Shown here: in pieces, positions 49,546 to 57,278 of the stretch
Numbering within the stretch: position 1 is the first letter of the stretch
How the letters are laid out: each line of letters begins with the position of its first letter
Assembly: GCA_902765005.1 (NCBI GenBank)
Contig: CACWYB010000003.1
Location: 248,001 to 312,000 of the forward strand
From: an uncultured Eubacteriales bacterium
GTDB lineage: Bacteria; Bacillota; Clostridia; Christensenellales; CAG-138
DNA: 64,000 nucleotides
Direction of reading: 5' to 3'
Notes under the pieces: generated by a model
The model's input: the letters and a program-made list of their open reading frames with translations, nothing else
What the model was told of the DNA's origin: nothing
The model's database searches: none
Translations under genes and position numbers: made by a program

Positions 49546-49594
49546 GTTTGTGTTGCACTTTGCACAAACTCTTGCCCCATTTCTCCCCTATACT
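49546..49594 (+). promoter_or_regulatory. Inverted repeat and -10 box before the structured leader
   Basis: GTTTGTG (49546-49552) and CACAAAC (49563-49569) form a perfect 7-base inverted repeat; TATACT (49589-49594) follows 19 bases later without a good -35. This arrangement suggests an activated or regulated promoter. Confidence 0.5.
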
Positions 49595-49599
49595 GTAGC

Positions 49600-49812
49600 C
49601 ATCCCGAGAGGAAAGGAGGAATGCTCACCGCATAAACCACTGCCATGCATGCGTTATTCGGGCTCCTGCCTTGCCCCCGGCGAGTACGTAACGCCGCAAA
49701 ACAGGCAGCCTACCAACTCCCCGCCATCCTCCCATAGCCCATGTGGGAGCAGCCAGGCGGCCATCATAGCGAACGCGCCGGTTCCCCCTCCTTGCTTTCC
49801 GGCGCGTTCTTT
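49600..49812 (+). ncRNA. Structured leader or small RNA of unknown class
   Basis: The 350-base gap before the phosphopantetheinyl transferase holds three hairpins. H1: CTGCC and CGGCG pair with CGCCG and GGCAG (49665-49708). H2: CCGCC and CTCCC pair with GGGAG and GGCGG (49721-49760). H3: GAACGCGCCGG (49771-49781) pairs perfectly with CCGGCGCGTTC (49799-49809), followed by TTTGG. The 17-base loop of H3 contains CCTCC and CTTTCC, which are complementary to GGAAAGGAGG at 49610-49619 near the 5' end. No long frame in the leader has a good start. I know no matching family. Confidence 0.55.
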
Positions 49813-49826
49813 GGTATTCTTTGGAT

Positions 49827-50405
49827 ATGGAACTGTATCTGCTCTCCTGTGAAAATCTGCTGCAGCACGCCGATGAGATCCTGCCCCGGCTCCCGCAGGG
49901 CAGGCAGGCGGCCTTTCTGCGGAGCCGCTCTCCCCTCACGTTGGGGGCGGGGCTGCTCCTGGCGGAGAAGCTGGGCGTGCATGCGGATGAGGACCTGTAT
50001 TTCGGTCCCCAGGGAAAGCCCCACCTGTCTGCAGGCGGGCCTTCCTTCAGCCTGTCCCACAGCGGGCAGCACGTGCTTTTGGGGATTGACGATGGGCGGA
50101 TCGGGGTGGATCTGGAAAAGGAGGATCGGCCCGCGGCGGAGGCCCTCCGGCGACGGGTGTGCCTGCCCCAGGAACGGGGGGTTGACTTCTTGACCGTCTA
50201 CACCCGGAAGGAATGCGCCATGAAGCTCACGGGCCTGGGGTTCAGCCTGCCCCTCACTGAGATCGACACCACACGGGATTTCGTCTGGGACGGGCAGGCC
50301 TACGCCTTTTTGACCCTGCGCCGGTGGGGATACGTGATCTCCGTCCTGTCCGGAAAGCGGGAGCTGCCGCCCCTTCAGCTGCTGACAGCGGAGGAGCTGC
50401 TGTAA
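49827..50405 (+). CDS. 4'-phosphopantetheinyl transferase (Sfp-like)
   Basis: A 192-residue enzyme that adds the phosphopantetheine arm of CoA to carrier proteins. The signature IGVDLEKEDRP gives the Mg-binding acidic pair, and the second motif is TVYTRKECAMKLTG. It is somewhat short for the Sfp group (about 220). There is no Shine-Dalgarno; TTGCTT-N17-TATTCT (49792-49820, extended -10 TGG) would start the transcript at about the ATG, making it leaderless. Its end overlaps the convergent aminotransferase gene by 31 bases. No polyketide or peptide synthase genes are near. Confidence 0.82.
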   Translation: MELYLLSCENLLQHADEILPRLPQGRQAAFLRSRSPLTLGAGLLLAEKLGVHADEDLYFGPQGKPHLSAGGPSFSLSHSGQHVLLGIDDGRIGVDLEKEDRPAAEALRRRVCLPQERGVDFLTVYTRKECAMKLTGLGFSLPLTEIDTTRDFVWDGQAYAFLTLRRWGYVISVLSGKRELPPLQLLTAEELL

Positions 50406-51532
50406 TTCTTTTGGATGAACCGCATGAGCCGAGCCGCCGCTTCCCGGAGCTGGGGCTCTTTTTTTGTGTAAGCCAGGCGCGCGTAGCCGGGGCAGGCAAA
50501 GGCGCTGCCCGGGGTCAGGGCCACCCCTTCCTGCTCCAGGAGTTTGCGGCAGAAGGAGAGGTCGTCCTCATACCCGAAAACACATAGCCACAGATAGAAG
50601 GCCCCCTCCCCCGGCCCCGCGTCCAGGCCGGGAAGGTCCTTTAGGAGCCCCCGCAGCAGGTCCCGCCGGGCTTTGAAGGCGGCGCGCAGGTCTTGTTCGT
50701 AAGCAGAATCCATCCGGAGCGCCGCCACCGCCGCCTGTTCCGACAGGGAGCAGGGGCAACCCACCGCCTGGCTCAGATACCCGCCCATGGCCTTGGCCAC
50801 GGGGGCGGGCGCCACGGCGTAGCCCAGCCGCAATCCGGCCATGGCGTAGGTCTTGGAGGCGCTGTTCACCAGGATCAGCCTATCCCGGACCTCGGCAAAC
50901 GCGTAAAGGCTCATGAAGGGGCCGTCGTACACGAAGTTGGCGTACACCTCGTCCGCCACCAGATAGAGGTCCCGGGCCAGGCAGAAATCCACGATCTCCC
51001 GGAGCGTATCCCGGTCGTAGGCGGCGCCGGTGGGGTTCACCGGGTGGTTGAGAAGCAGGACCTTGGTCCTGTCCGTCACATGGGCCTCCAGGGCCGCCCG
51101 GGTCAGCTTCCAGCCGATCTCCCGCCCCGTGGCCACAAGGATCGCCTCGGCCCCCGTGAGCCGGATCATCTCCGGGTAGCTGGTGTAGCAGGGCACGGGC
51201 AAAAGGGCCTCCTCCCCCGGGCCCAAGAGGCACATGAGGGCGGCGTGAAGAAGGGGCTTGGCCCCGGCGCCGATGAGGATCTCCCCCGCCTGCCAGCCCA
51301 TTTTTTCCCGGACCGCGGCCTTCACCTCCGGGGAGCCGGTGGCGGGCACATAGCCCGTTTTATCCCTCTCCAGCGCCGCGCGGACGGCCGCCTTCCCCGC
51401 CGGAGGCATGGGCAGGTCCACCTGGCCCGCGGTCAGGTTGATCACGTCCCGCCCGGCGGCCAGAAGGGCGCGGGCCTGCCGATCCAGCTCCATGGTCAGG
51501 GAGGGGGGCACGGTGCGACTGAGGGGCTTCAT
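50375..51532 (-). CDS. PLP-dependent aminotransferase, class I/II
   Basis: A 385-residue fold-type I aminotransferase of the AspC/DapL-like group. Residues visible are NHPVNPTGAAY (substrate and PLP contacts), the PLP lysine in NSASKTYAMAGLRLGY and the C-terminal arginine region (FACPGYARLAY). The ATG at 51532 overlaps the stop of the symporter gene (ATGA), so a transported amino acid or dicarboxylate may be its substrate. The amino acid cannot be told from the sequence. Confidence 0.9.
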   Translation of the reverse strand: MKPLSRTVPPSLTMELDRQARALLAAGRDVINLTAGQVDLPMPPAGKAAVRAALERDKTGYVPATGSPEVKAAVREKMGWQAGEILIGAGAKPLLHAALMCLLGPGEEALLPVPCYTSYPEMIRLTGAEAILVATGREIGWKLTRAALEAHVTDRTKVLLLNHPVNPTGAAYDRDTLREIVDFCLARDLYLVADEVYANFVYDGPFMSLYAFAEVRDRLILVNSASKTYAMAGLRLGYAVAPAPVAKAMGGYLSQAVGCPCSLSEQAAVAALRMDSAYEQDLRAAFKARRDLLRGLLKDLPGLDAGPGEGAFYLWLCVFGYEDDLSFCRKLLEQEGVALTPGSAFACPGYARLAYTKKEPQLREAAARLMRFIQKNYSSSSAVSS

Positions 51533-52716
51533 GCGGTTTTCTCCCATCCTTCGATCAGTTTGTTGGCCGTCACGTCCCCGGCCACGTTCAAAGAGGTGTA
51601 GGCCATGTCCAGCAGCCGGTAGATGCCGGCGTACATGCCCAAAAACAGCTCGCAGCCTTCCAGGCCCAGCAGGCTCAAAAAGGTGGCCCCCAGCACGATG
51701 CCCCCGCCGGGGATGCCCGGGGCGGCCATGTTCAGCCCCTCGGCAAGCAGCAGCATAAGCAGAAACGTGCCCACCGTGAGGGGCCGGCCCGTCATCTGCA
51801 GGCAGAAGAGCCCCAGCAAGCAGAAGGACACCGCCCCGCCGCACATGTGGACCGTGCTCCCCAGGGGCGCCGCGATGCGGACGATCCCCTCCGGCACCCC
51901 AAACGCCTCCCGGCAGGTGCGCATGGTCTCCGGCAGGGTGGCCGCCGAGGAGCAGGTGGAAAGGGAGGTCAAAAACAGCCGCCCCATCCGGCTGAGGTAC
52001 TGCCAGGGCGTCACCCCCCACAGGAGCCAGAGGGGCAGCATCATCACGAAGAACAGCACCAGCAGGCACCCGCCGTAGGCCCAGCCCACGTAGGCCCCGG
52101 AGGTGAGCAGGGCGTCAAGGCCGAATTGGCCCGTGGCCGCCGCCATGAGGGCGAAGACCCCCAGGGGCGTGATGTATTTGAGCCAGCTAAGCAGGGTGGA
52201 AAACAGCTTTTCCAGGGCCGCCGTCCCCTTCAGAAGCTTTTCGGACCTGAACCGCCCGGCAATACGCCCCGCCGCCAGGGACAGCAGAATGGCCGGGAAG
52301 AAGAGGTTGTTCACGCTCCGCTTCACCTGGGGGGAGAAGATGTTCTCCAGGATGCTCCCCAGGCTGATTTGGGCGCTCTGACCTGCCCAGGCCGCCCCGC
52401 CGAACGGGGCGAAGCGCTTCCCCGGCTTAAAGAGGGCATAGGGCACCGCCGAGAGCAAAAAGGAAACGGCGAACAGGGCGACGAACACCACCAAAGCCCG
52501 GATCAGGGTGCCCGTGGCCCCCCGGCCGCTCTGCATGGCGGCGTGGAACACGGATAATACCACGGCGGGCAGGGCCAGATACTTCAGCAGCGACACATAG
52601 ACGCCGCCCAGGGAGCTGAAAAAGCCGGAGAGCTCCGGGCGCAGAAAGCCCAGCCCCGCCCCCGCCAAAAAGCAGAGCAGGGTGATATAGGAGATGAGCT
52701 TGCCCCGATCCTTCAT
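51529..52716 (-). CDS. Dicarboxylate/amino acid:cation symporter (DAACS family)
   Basis: A 395-residue membrane symporter of the GltP/SstT type with about eight helices and two re-entrant loops. The serine-rich loop TSLSTCSSAATLPETMR and the helix-8 region GLNMAAPGIPGGGIVLGATF, followed by NVAGDVTANKL, are diagnostic. It imports glutamate, aspartate, serine or related acids with Na+ or H+. GGGAGGGGACGG lies directly before the ATG. It is coupled to the aminotransferase gene. Confidence 0.93.
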   Translation of the reverse strand: MKDRGKLISYITLLCFLAGAGLGFLRPELSGFFSSLGGVYVSLLKYLALPAVVLSVFHAAMQSGRGATGTLIRALVVFVALFAVSFLLSAVPYALFKPGKRFAPFGGAAWAGQSAQISLGSILENIFSPQVKRSVNNLFFPAILLSLAAGRIAGRFRSEKLLKGTAALEKLFSTLLSWLKYITPLGVFALMAAATGQFGLDALLTSGAYVGWAYGGCLLVLFFVMMLPLWLLWGVTPWQYLSRMGRLFLTSLSTCSSAATLPETMRTCREAFGVPEGIVRIAAPLGSTVHMCGGAVSFCLLGLFCLQMTGRPLTVGTFLLMLLLAEGLNMAAPGIPGGGIVLGATFLSLLGLEGCELFLGMYAGIYRLLDMAYTSLNVAGDVTANKLIEGWEKTA

Positions 52717-52745
52717 CCGTCCCCTCCCGAAACCCGTTTACCGAT

Positions 52746-52774
52746 ATTGTACTCCCCAAATCGGGGGAACACAA
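52746..52774 (-). promoter_or_regulatory. Candidate promoter of the symporter/aminotransferase pair
   Basis: On the minus strand TTGTGT (52769-52774), 17 bases, TACAAT (52746-52751). The spacer is palindromic (CCCC-GATTT-GGGG), so it may contain an operator or act as a weak sigG terminator. Confidence 0.45.
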
Positions 52775-52775
52775 G

Positions 52776-53543
52776 CTAAATATACTTTTTCAGCCGTTCC
52801 AGGGCCCCCTTTTCCAGCCGGGACACCTGGGCCTGGGAGATGCCGATCTCCCGGCTCACCTCCATCTGGGTCTTCATCTGAAAGTAGCGCAGCTTCAGTA
52901 TCCGCTGCTCCCGCTCGTTTAGCCTTCCCATGCCCTCCTCCAGGGCGATGCTGTCCAGCCACAGGCTCTCCCCCGCGCTTTCGTCCTTGATCTGGTCGAT
53001 GACGTAGAGGGCGTCCCCGTCCTCGTGGAACACGGGCTCGAAGAGGGACACCGGGTCCACCACCGCGTCCAGGGCGTAGGCCACCTGCTCCTCTGTGCGG
53101 CCCATGGCCTTGGCGATCTCCGCCACCGTGGGTTCCCGGTTCTCCTCGTCCATGATCTTCTTTTTCATCTGCATGGCCTTCCCCGCCACATCCCGCAGGG
53201 AGCGGGACACCCGCAGGGCCGTGTAGTCCCTCAGATACCGGCGTATCTCTCCCATGATCATGGGCACGGCGTAGGTGGAAAAGCGCACGTCGTGGCCGAT
53301 GTCGAAGTTGTCAATGGCCTTCATGAGCCCGATACAGCCCACCTGAAACAAATCGTCCGCCTGCTCCGACCGGTTGGAGAACCGCTGGATCACGGACAGC
53401 ACCAGCCTAAGGTTCCCCGTGATGAGCTGCTCCCGGGCCTGTCTGTCCCCCTGCCGGGCCTTCTCCAGCAGGCGGCGCATCTGCTCCTGCTTCAGGGTGG
53501 GGAGCGTGGAGGTGTCCACCCCGCAGATCACAACTTTGTTCAC
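52776..53543 (-). CDS. sigG: Sporulation sigma factor, SigG-like
   Basis: A 255-residue sigma factor of the SigF/SigG group, which directs late forespore gene expression. The N-terminus NKVVICGVDTSTLPTLKQEQM is characteristic of SigG, including the anti-sigma contact region. Region 2 is LRLVLSVIQRFSN through DDLFQVGCIGLMKAI, and region 4 ends with EVSREIGISQAQVSRLE. The GTG at 53543 has AGAGGA about 7 bases upstream and yields the standard length; an upstream GTG is less likely. No spoIIG genes are beside it, which is unusual. Confidence 0.93.
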   Translation of the reverse strand: MNKVVICGVDTSTLPTLKQEQMRRLLEKARQGDRQAREQLITGNLRLVLSVIQRFSNRSEQADDLFQVGCIGLMKAIDNFDIGHDVRFSTYAVPMIMGEIRRYLRDYTALRVSRSLRDVAGKAMQMKKKIMDEENREPTVAEIAKAMGRTEEQVAYALDAVVDPVSLFEPVFHEDGDALYVIDQIKDESAGESLWLDSIALEEGMGRLNEREQRILKLRYFQMKTQMEVSREIGISQAQVSRLEKGALERLKKYI

Positions 53544-53613
53544 TACCGAATCCTCTTTTCTTGCATTCCCCTCCCCCACAGTTTGGGCGTTCGGCTTCCT
53601 TTCAATCCTCCGG

Positions 53614-53643
53614 TTGCAAGAAAAGACATGGTTGTGCTATACT
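53614..53643 (+). promoter_or_regulatory. Promoter of phosphodiester glycosidase paralogue 3
   Basis: TTGCAA (53614-53619), 18 bases, TATACT (53638-53643) with extended -10 TGC. The -10 ends 8 bases before the ATG, so the transcript would be essentially leaderless. Confidence 0.7.
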
Positions 53644-53651
53644 CTGTGTCG

Positions 53652-54719
53652 ATGAAACACGAAAAAGAGGCTCTGCGCAGAAAGCGCATCCTGCATGAAT
53701 CCATACGCACCGCCCTGGCCACCCTTCTGCTGCTGGCCGTGAGCCTGCTCACCTTCGCCTGGTTCCACCACGCCCGGCCCCAGAAGCGGATGAGCGCAGG
53801 CCTGCTGACCGCTACCCCCACCCCCGCTGTGGCGGAAGCCTTGGAGGCGGCGGCCCTCTTGCCCGCCCCCACGCCCCAGGGCGAGGACAGGCCCGCCAGC
53901 ACCCCGGCGCCCACGCCGGCGTACGTGCCCTGGGTGGAGAAGTTCGCGGATCGGTTTTCAGCCGAGACCATCTCCACCGACGAGGGCTATACCAGCCCGA
54001 ATCTGGCCGTTCGCATCAGCAAGGTCCAGTACGGCCAGGCCAAGACCGCCGTGTACTACCTGGCGGACATCTACCTCACGGACGTGTTCCAGTTTGAAAC
54101 CGTTCTGGCGGAGAACAGCTTCGGCAAGGGCCTGCGGGAGAGCGTGAAGGACATGGGCAAGCGCGCCGGCGCCATCCTGGCCATGACCGGGGACACCTAC
54201 GGGAACCAGGACGCCGGCATCGTCATCCGCAACGGCATCGTCCATCGGCAGGAGAAGAGCACCTTCGACGTGTGCGTCCTCTACTATGACGGCACCATGC
54301 GCACCTTCTCCCCGGAGGATTTCGATTTGGAGGAGGCCATCCACGCGGGGGCCTACCAAGCCTGGAGCTTCGGGCCCATGCTCCTGGACGGGCAGGGCCA
54401 GCCCATCCCCAACGAGCAGCTGAACACCAGCAAGAACATCCGCCGGGCCAACCCCCGGGCGGGCCTTGGCTACTTTGAGCCGGGGCACTACTGCTTCCTG
54501 GTGGTGGACGGGCGGACGGACGACGCCTCGGGCCTCACCCTGGAGGCGTTTTCCCAGCTGTTCTACGAGCTGGGGTGCACCGCCGCCTACAACATGGACG
54601 GGGGCCGGTCCGCAGAGATGTTCTATAACGGCGCCATTTTGAACGACCCCTACAAGGGCGGCCGCTCCGTCAGCGACTGCCTCATCATCCTGGAAACCGT
54701 CACCGGAAAGGAACCCTAA
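53652..54719 (+). CDS. Phosphodiester glycosidase-like protein (NAGPA family), paralogue 3
   Basis: A 355-residue exported protein with a basic N-terminus, a membrane anchor (about 19-39), a Pro/Ala/Thr linker (about 50-95) and a NAGPA/DUF2233 domain. The motifs are altered compared with paralogue 1: MTGDTYGN for NGDYYG, NPRAGLGYFEPGHYC, and NMDGGRSAEM for NLDGGGSSTM. It is closest to paralogue 2 in the segment YFEPGHYCFLVVDGR. The ATG at 53652 has no Shine-Dalgarno and lies 8 bases after the -10 box. It diverges from sigG. Confidence 0.82.
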   Translation: MKHEKEALRRKRILHESIRTALATLLLLAVSLLTFAWFHHARPQKRMSAGLLTATPTPAVAEALEAAALLPAPTPQGEDRPASTPAPTPAYVPWVEKFADRFSAETISTDEGYTSPNLAVRISKVQYGQAKTAVYYLADIYLTDVFQFETVLAENSFGKGLRESVKDMGKRAGAILAMTGDTYGNQDAGIVIRNGIVHRQEKSTFDVCVLYYDGTMRTFSPEDFDLEEAIHAGAYQAWSFGPMLLDGQGQPIPNEQLNTSKNIRRANPRAGLGYFEPGHYCFLVVDGRTDDASGLTLEAFSQLFYELGCTAAYNMDGGRSAEMFYNGAILNDPYKGGRSVSDCLIILETVTGKEP

Positions 54720-54968
54720 ATGCGTTTTCTCATCAAGCTTTTGCAGGCCGTGCTCATGGTGCTGTCCATCATGATGATGATCTTCTTGGTGCTGGACGGC
54801 TTCAACCCCACCATGAACTTTTTGCGCAACGACATCACCAAGGGCCTTTTGTGGCTCTTTTCCCTGCTGGCCCTGTTCGATGGGCTGCTGGTCATGGCCG
54901 CGGTGATCACGGGCCGCTTCCGCACGGGGAAAAAGAAGCATAGTCACCGGCCTCACCGCGAAGACTAA
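54720..54968 (+). CDS. Small two-helix membrane protein, unknown
   Basis: An 82-residue protein with two hydrophobic helices (about 4-27 and 42-64) and a basic, histidine-rich tail (GKKKHSHRPHRED). No family is recognised. The start codon directly follows the glycosidase stop, so it is translationally coupled and may be a partner of that membrane protein. Confidence 0.72.
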   Translation: MRFLIKLLQAVLMVLSIMMMIFLVLDGFNPTMNFLRNDITKGLLWLFSLLALFDGLLVMAAVITGRFRTGKKKHSHRPHRED

Positions 54969-54972
54969 GGCC

Positions 54973-55863
54973 ATGCTTTCCCTGCTGTTTTCCATCTTCA
55001 TGGGCGCCCTCATCGGCTACGGCACCAACACGTTGGCCGTGGAGATGCTCTTTCGCCCCTTTGAGCCGAAATACATCGGAAAATGGCGCCTCCCCTTCAC
55101 CCCAGGGCTCATCCCCAAGGAGCAAAACCGCATCGCCGAAAGCCTGGGGGCCCTGCTGGAGGAGGAGCTTTTTTCCGCCGAAGCCATCCGAAACGCCCTG
55201 CAGGCCCCGGAATCCAAGGCCGTCTTCGCCGCCTGGGTGGAGGGGCTGTTCGCCGCCGCGGCCCGCTCAGAAAAGACGCCCCGGGAGCTGCTGGTGAGCG
55301 CCCTGGGGGAGGCGGAATACATCCAAAAGCGGGACGATCTTTCGGCCCTGCTCTCCGCCTATCTTGCCCAAAAAGCCGCCGACGCACGGCTGGGCGAGGC
55401 CTTCGCCCGCCAGCTCTCCCGCCGGGCGGACGCCAAGATCCCTTTCCTGCCCAACGGCGCTCTGGAGGACATGTACGTGAACACCCTGGGGAAGCTCATC
55501 GACCGGGAGCTCTCCGCCAGCCTGCCCGAGACCGTGAGCGCCCTGGTCCGGGGGGAGATCGGCTCCTTTTTGGGCACGCCCCTCTCTAAAACTATGAAAA
55601 AGAACGAAAAAAAACTCCCCGCTCTGCGGGAAGGCGCTTTGAGTCTGCTGCACACGGCCATGATGGGGGCCCTTCCGGGCCTGCTCTCCTCCGGTGAGAT
55701 CCGCCGGCTCACCGTGAGCCGGATCAACGCCCTGGAGCCCCGGGAGCTGAACCGGCTTTTAAAAGGGCTCATGAAAAAGGAGCTCGCCGCCATCGAATGG
55801 CTGGGCGCGCTCCTGGGAGGCATATTGGGGTTGGTCACCTACCTGGCGGGCAGGCTGCTTTAG
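54973..55863 (+). CDS. DUF445 membrane protein
   Basis: A 296-residue protein of the DUF445/YheB family. N- and C-terminal hydrophobic segments (about 2-22 and 276-294) flank a long helical, charged middle. The family motifs GYGTNTLAVEMLFRP and PFTPGLIPKEQNRIA are complete. YheB-type proteins are membrane proteins of unknown function, some linked to sporulation. It lies 4 bases after the small membrane protein gene and overlaps the convergent FolD-like gene by 4 bases. Confidence 0.9.
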   Translation: MLSLLFSIFMGALIGYGTNTLAVEMLFRPFEPKYIGKWRLPFTPGLIPKEQNRIAESLGALLEEELFSAEAIRNALQAPESKAVFAAWVEGLFAAAARSEKTPRELLVSALGEAEYIQKRDDLSALLSAYLAQKAADARLGEAFARQLSRRADAKIPFLPNGALEDMYVNTLGKLIDRELSASLPETVSALVRGEIGSFLGTPLSKTMKKNEKKLPALREGALSLLHTAMMGALPGLLSSGEIRRLTVSRINALEPRELNRLLKGLMKKELAAIEWLGALLGGILGLVTYLAGRLL

Positions 55864-56612
55864 TCGGTCACGGGGCTGATCACGTGGGTCAGCAGCACCG
55901 CCGCCGTGAGGGCGCCCACGCCGCCCTTGTGGGGGCATAGGTTCCGCACCACGGGGCCCACGGCCGCTTCGTCCGCGTCCCCGCCCACGTTGAGAAGGGT
56001 CTGCCCCTCATGGACGAAGGAAGCGTCCACCAGGCCCTGCTGGCCCGAGGCGCAGATAAGGATATCCGCCGAGCGGCAGATGGAGGACAGGTTCTCGGTC
56101 TTGCTGTGGCAGATGGTCACGGTGGCGTCCCGGTCCAAAAGCAGCATGGCCAGCGGCCGCCCCACGGTCAAGGATCGGCCGATGATCACCACGTGCTTGC
56201 CCAGGATGGGTACCTGATAGTAGTCCAGCAGCCGCACGCAGGCCTCCGCCGTGCAGGGGGTGTTCCGATGATAGCCCCCGAACTTCCCCCGATAGAGAAA
56301 GGCAAAGTCCCCTTCCCCCGTGCCGTCCACGTCCAGATGCCGGGGCAGGGGGATTTTTGTATCCGTCTTGCTCAGGATGATGAGCCCGCCCAGCTTCTCT
56401 TGGGGCAGGTCCGTGCCCGCCGCCAGCTCCCGGGCATAGACCGGGATGCCGTGGGCCTGGGCCGTGCGCTGGATGGTGCGCAGATACCAGCAGGCCGGGG
56501 TGTCCGCCGGATCGTAGAGGGCAAAGAGGCCCGGCACTTGGGCCATGCCCGCAAGGTTCTCGTCCAGCTTCAAAAGCAACTCGTCCGCCGGCTGGCGTCC
56601 CGTGAGCAGCAT
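55860..56612 (-). CDS. FolD-like protein without the catalytic lysine
   Basis: A 250-residue protein clearly related to FolD (methylene-THF dehydrogenase/cyclohydrolase); FolD normally has about 285 residues. The nucleotide-binding half is well kept: PCTAEACVRLLDYY, VVIIGRSLTVGRPLAMLLL, TVTICHSKT, and PHKGGVGALTAAVLL for the usual TPVPGGVGPMT. The catalytic segment is altered: WYLRTIQRTA stands where FolD has YVxxKxK(A), so the essential lysine is isoleucine. Activity as cyclohydrolase is doubtful. It follows the possible ThyX relative and may serve folate-linked thymidylate chemistry. Confidence 0.8.
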   Translation of the reverse strand: MLLTGRQPADELLLKLDENLAGMAQVPGLFALYDPADTPACWYLRTIQRTAQAHGIPVYARELAAGTDLPQEKLGGLIILSKTDTKIPLPRHLDVDGTGEGDFAFLYRGKFGGYHRNTPCTAEACVRLLDYYQVPILGKHVVIIGRSLTVGRPLAMLLLDRDATVTICHSKTENLSSICRSADILICASGQQGLVDASFVHEGQTLLNVGGDADEAAVGPVVRNLCPHKGGVGALTAAVLLTHVISPVTD

Positions 56613-56615
56613 GGC

Positions 56616-57254
56616 TTATTCCTCCTCCATGAGGCAGACCTCTTTGAAATAGGGCAGCTCCTCGACGGCGTGGCAGAAGGTGTGCCACTCGGTGAGCTTG
56701 TGGTCCTTCCGGGACCAGTACATGTGCAGCAGCACCTCATAGTTCATCTGCACCGTGGCCCGCATGCAGTAGCCCTCGGGCAAAAGCTCGATGAGGGCCC
56801 GCCAATACTTCTTCTCCTTGGTGGCGTTGAAGTCCTGCCGAAGGCGCTCGCAGCCCTCGATCACGGCCTGCAGGGCCGCCTGGGCGTAGGGGATCTCGTC
56901 GATGCCGTCGTGGGCGAAGTCCGCCGCCGTGAAGGCCTTAGCGTGGATCTTGTGCATCTTGGAGCAGGAGTTGCGGACCGTGCCCACCTTGTAGGTGTCG
57001 AACTCGAACCACCAGGGCTGCATGGCCGTGATATCCATGGTCACGTTGATCATCCTGAGGTACTTCCTGTGGTCGCTGCCGGCCTTGCGCAGGCGCTTCA
57101 TGAGATCCAGGTCGTTGGGGCCGATGTGGGCCACCTCCTCCCCGTTCTCATAGGTGATGGTGCTGTCGCTCTTTTTCCAGCTGTTCAGCGGGTTGCGCAT
57201 GCCCCGCAGGGCCGCGGCAAAGCCGGTCACGCTCACGTTCTCGATCAAAAACAT
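56616..57254 (-). CDS. Possible ThyX-related protein, phage-type
   Basis: A 212-residue protein. I recall similar sequences in Firmicutes phages and genomes with the pattern GMRNPLNSWKKSDS ... RKYLRMINVTMDITA ... FEFDTYKVGTVRNSCSKMH, which are sometimes called thymidylate-synthase-like. The segment FDTYKVGTVRNSCSKMH takes the place of the ThyX motif RHRxxSxNExSxRY, but it does not match it. The C-terminal half (ELLPEGYCMRATVQMNYEVLLHM) is conserved in the group. The next gene is FolD-like, which suits folate-dependent dTMP synthesis. The assignment is tentative. Confidence 0.5.
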   Translation of the reverse strand: MFLIENVSVTGFAAALRGMRNPLNSWKKSDSTITYENGEEVAHIGPNDLDLMKRLRKAGSDHRKYLRMINVTMDITAMQPWWFEFDTYKVGTVRNSCSKMHKIHAKAFTAADFAHDGIDEIPYAQAALQAVIEGCERLRQDFNATKEKKYWRALIELLPEGYCMRATVQMNYEVLLHMYWSRKDHKLTEWHTFCHAVEELPYFKEVCLMEEE

Positions 57255-57278
57255 TTGTGTATCCCCCTCCCGAATGAT

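Noticed and set aside
49621..49635. Four-codon leader peptide (ATG CTC ACC GCA TAA) in the structured RNA
   Set aside because: AGGAGG is only one base from this ATG, too close for initiation, and the peptide carries no regulatory codon run.
49199..49852. Open frame crossing the structured leader
   Set aside because: It begins inside the phosphoesterase gene on the other strand and runs through the hairpins; no start or domain supports it.
51533..52069. N-terminal extension of the aminotransferase
   Set aside because: It overlaps the symporter gene in another frame, and the ATG at 51532 gives a full-length enzyme.
53025..53651. N-terminal extension of glycosidase paralogue 3
   Set aside because: The longer frame runs antisense through sigG and across the promoter; the membrane anchor begins after the ATG at 53652.
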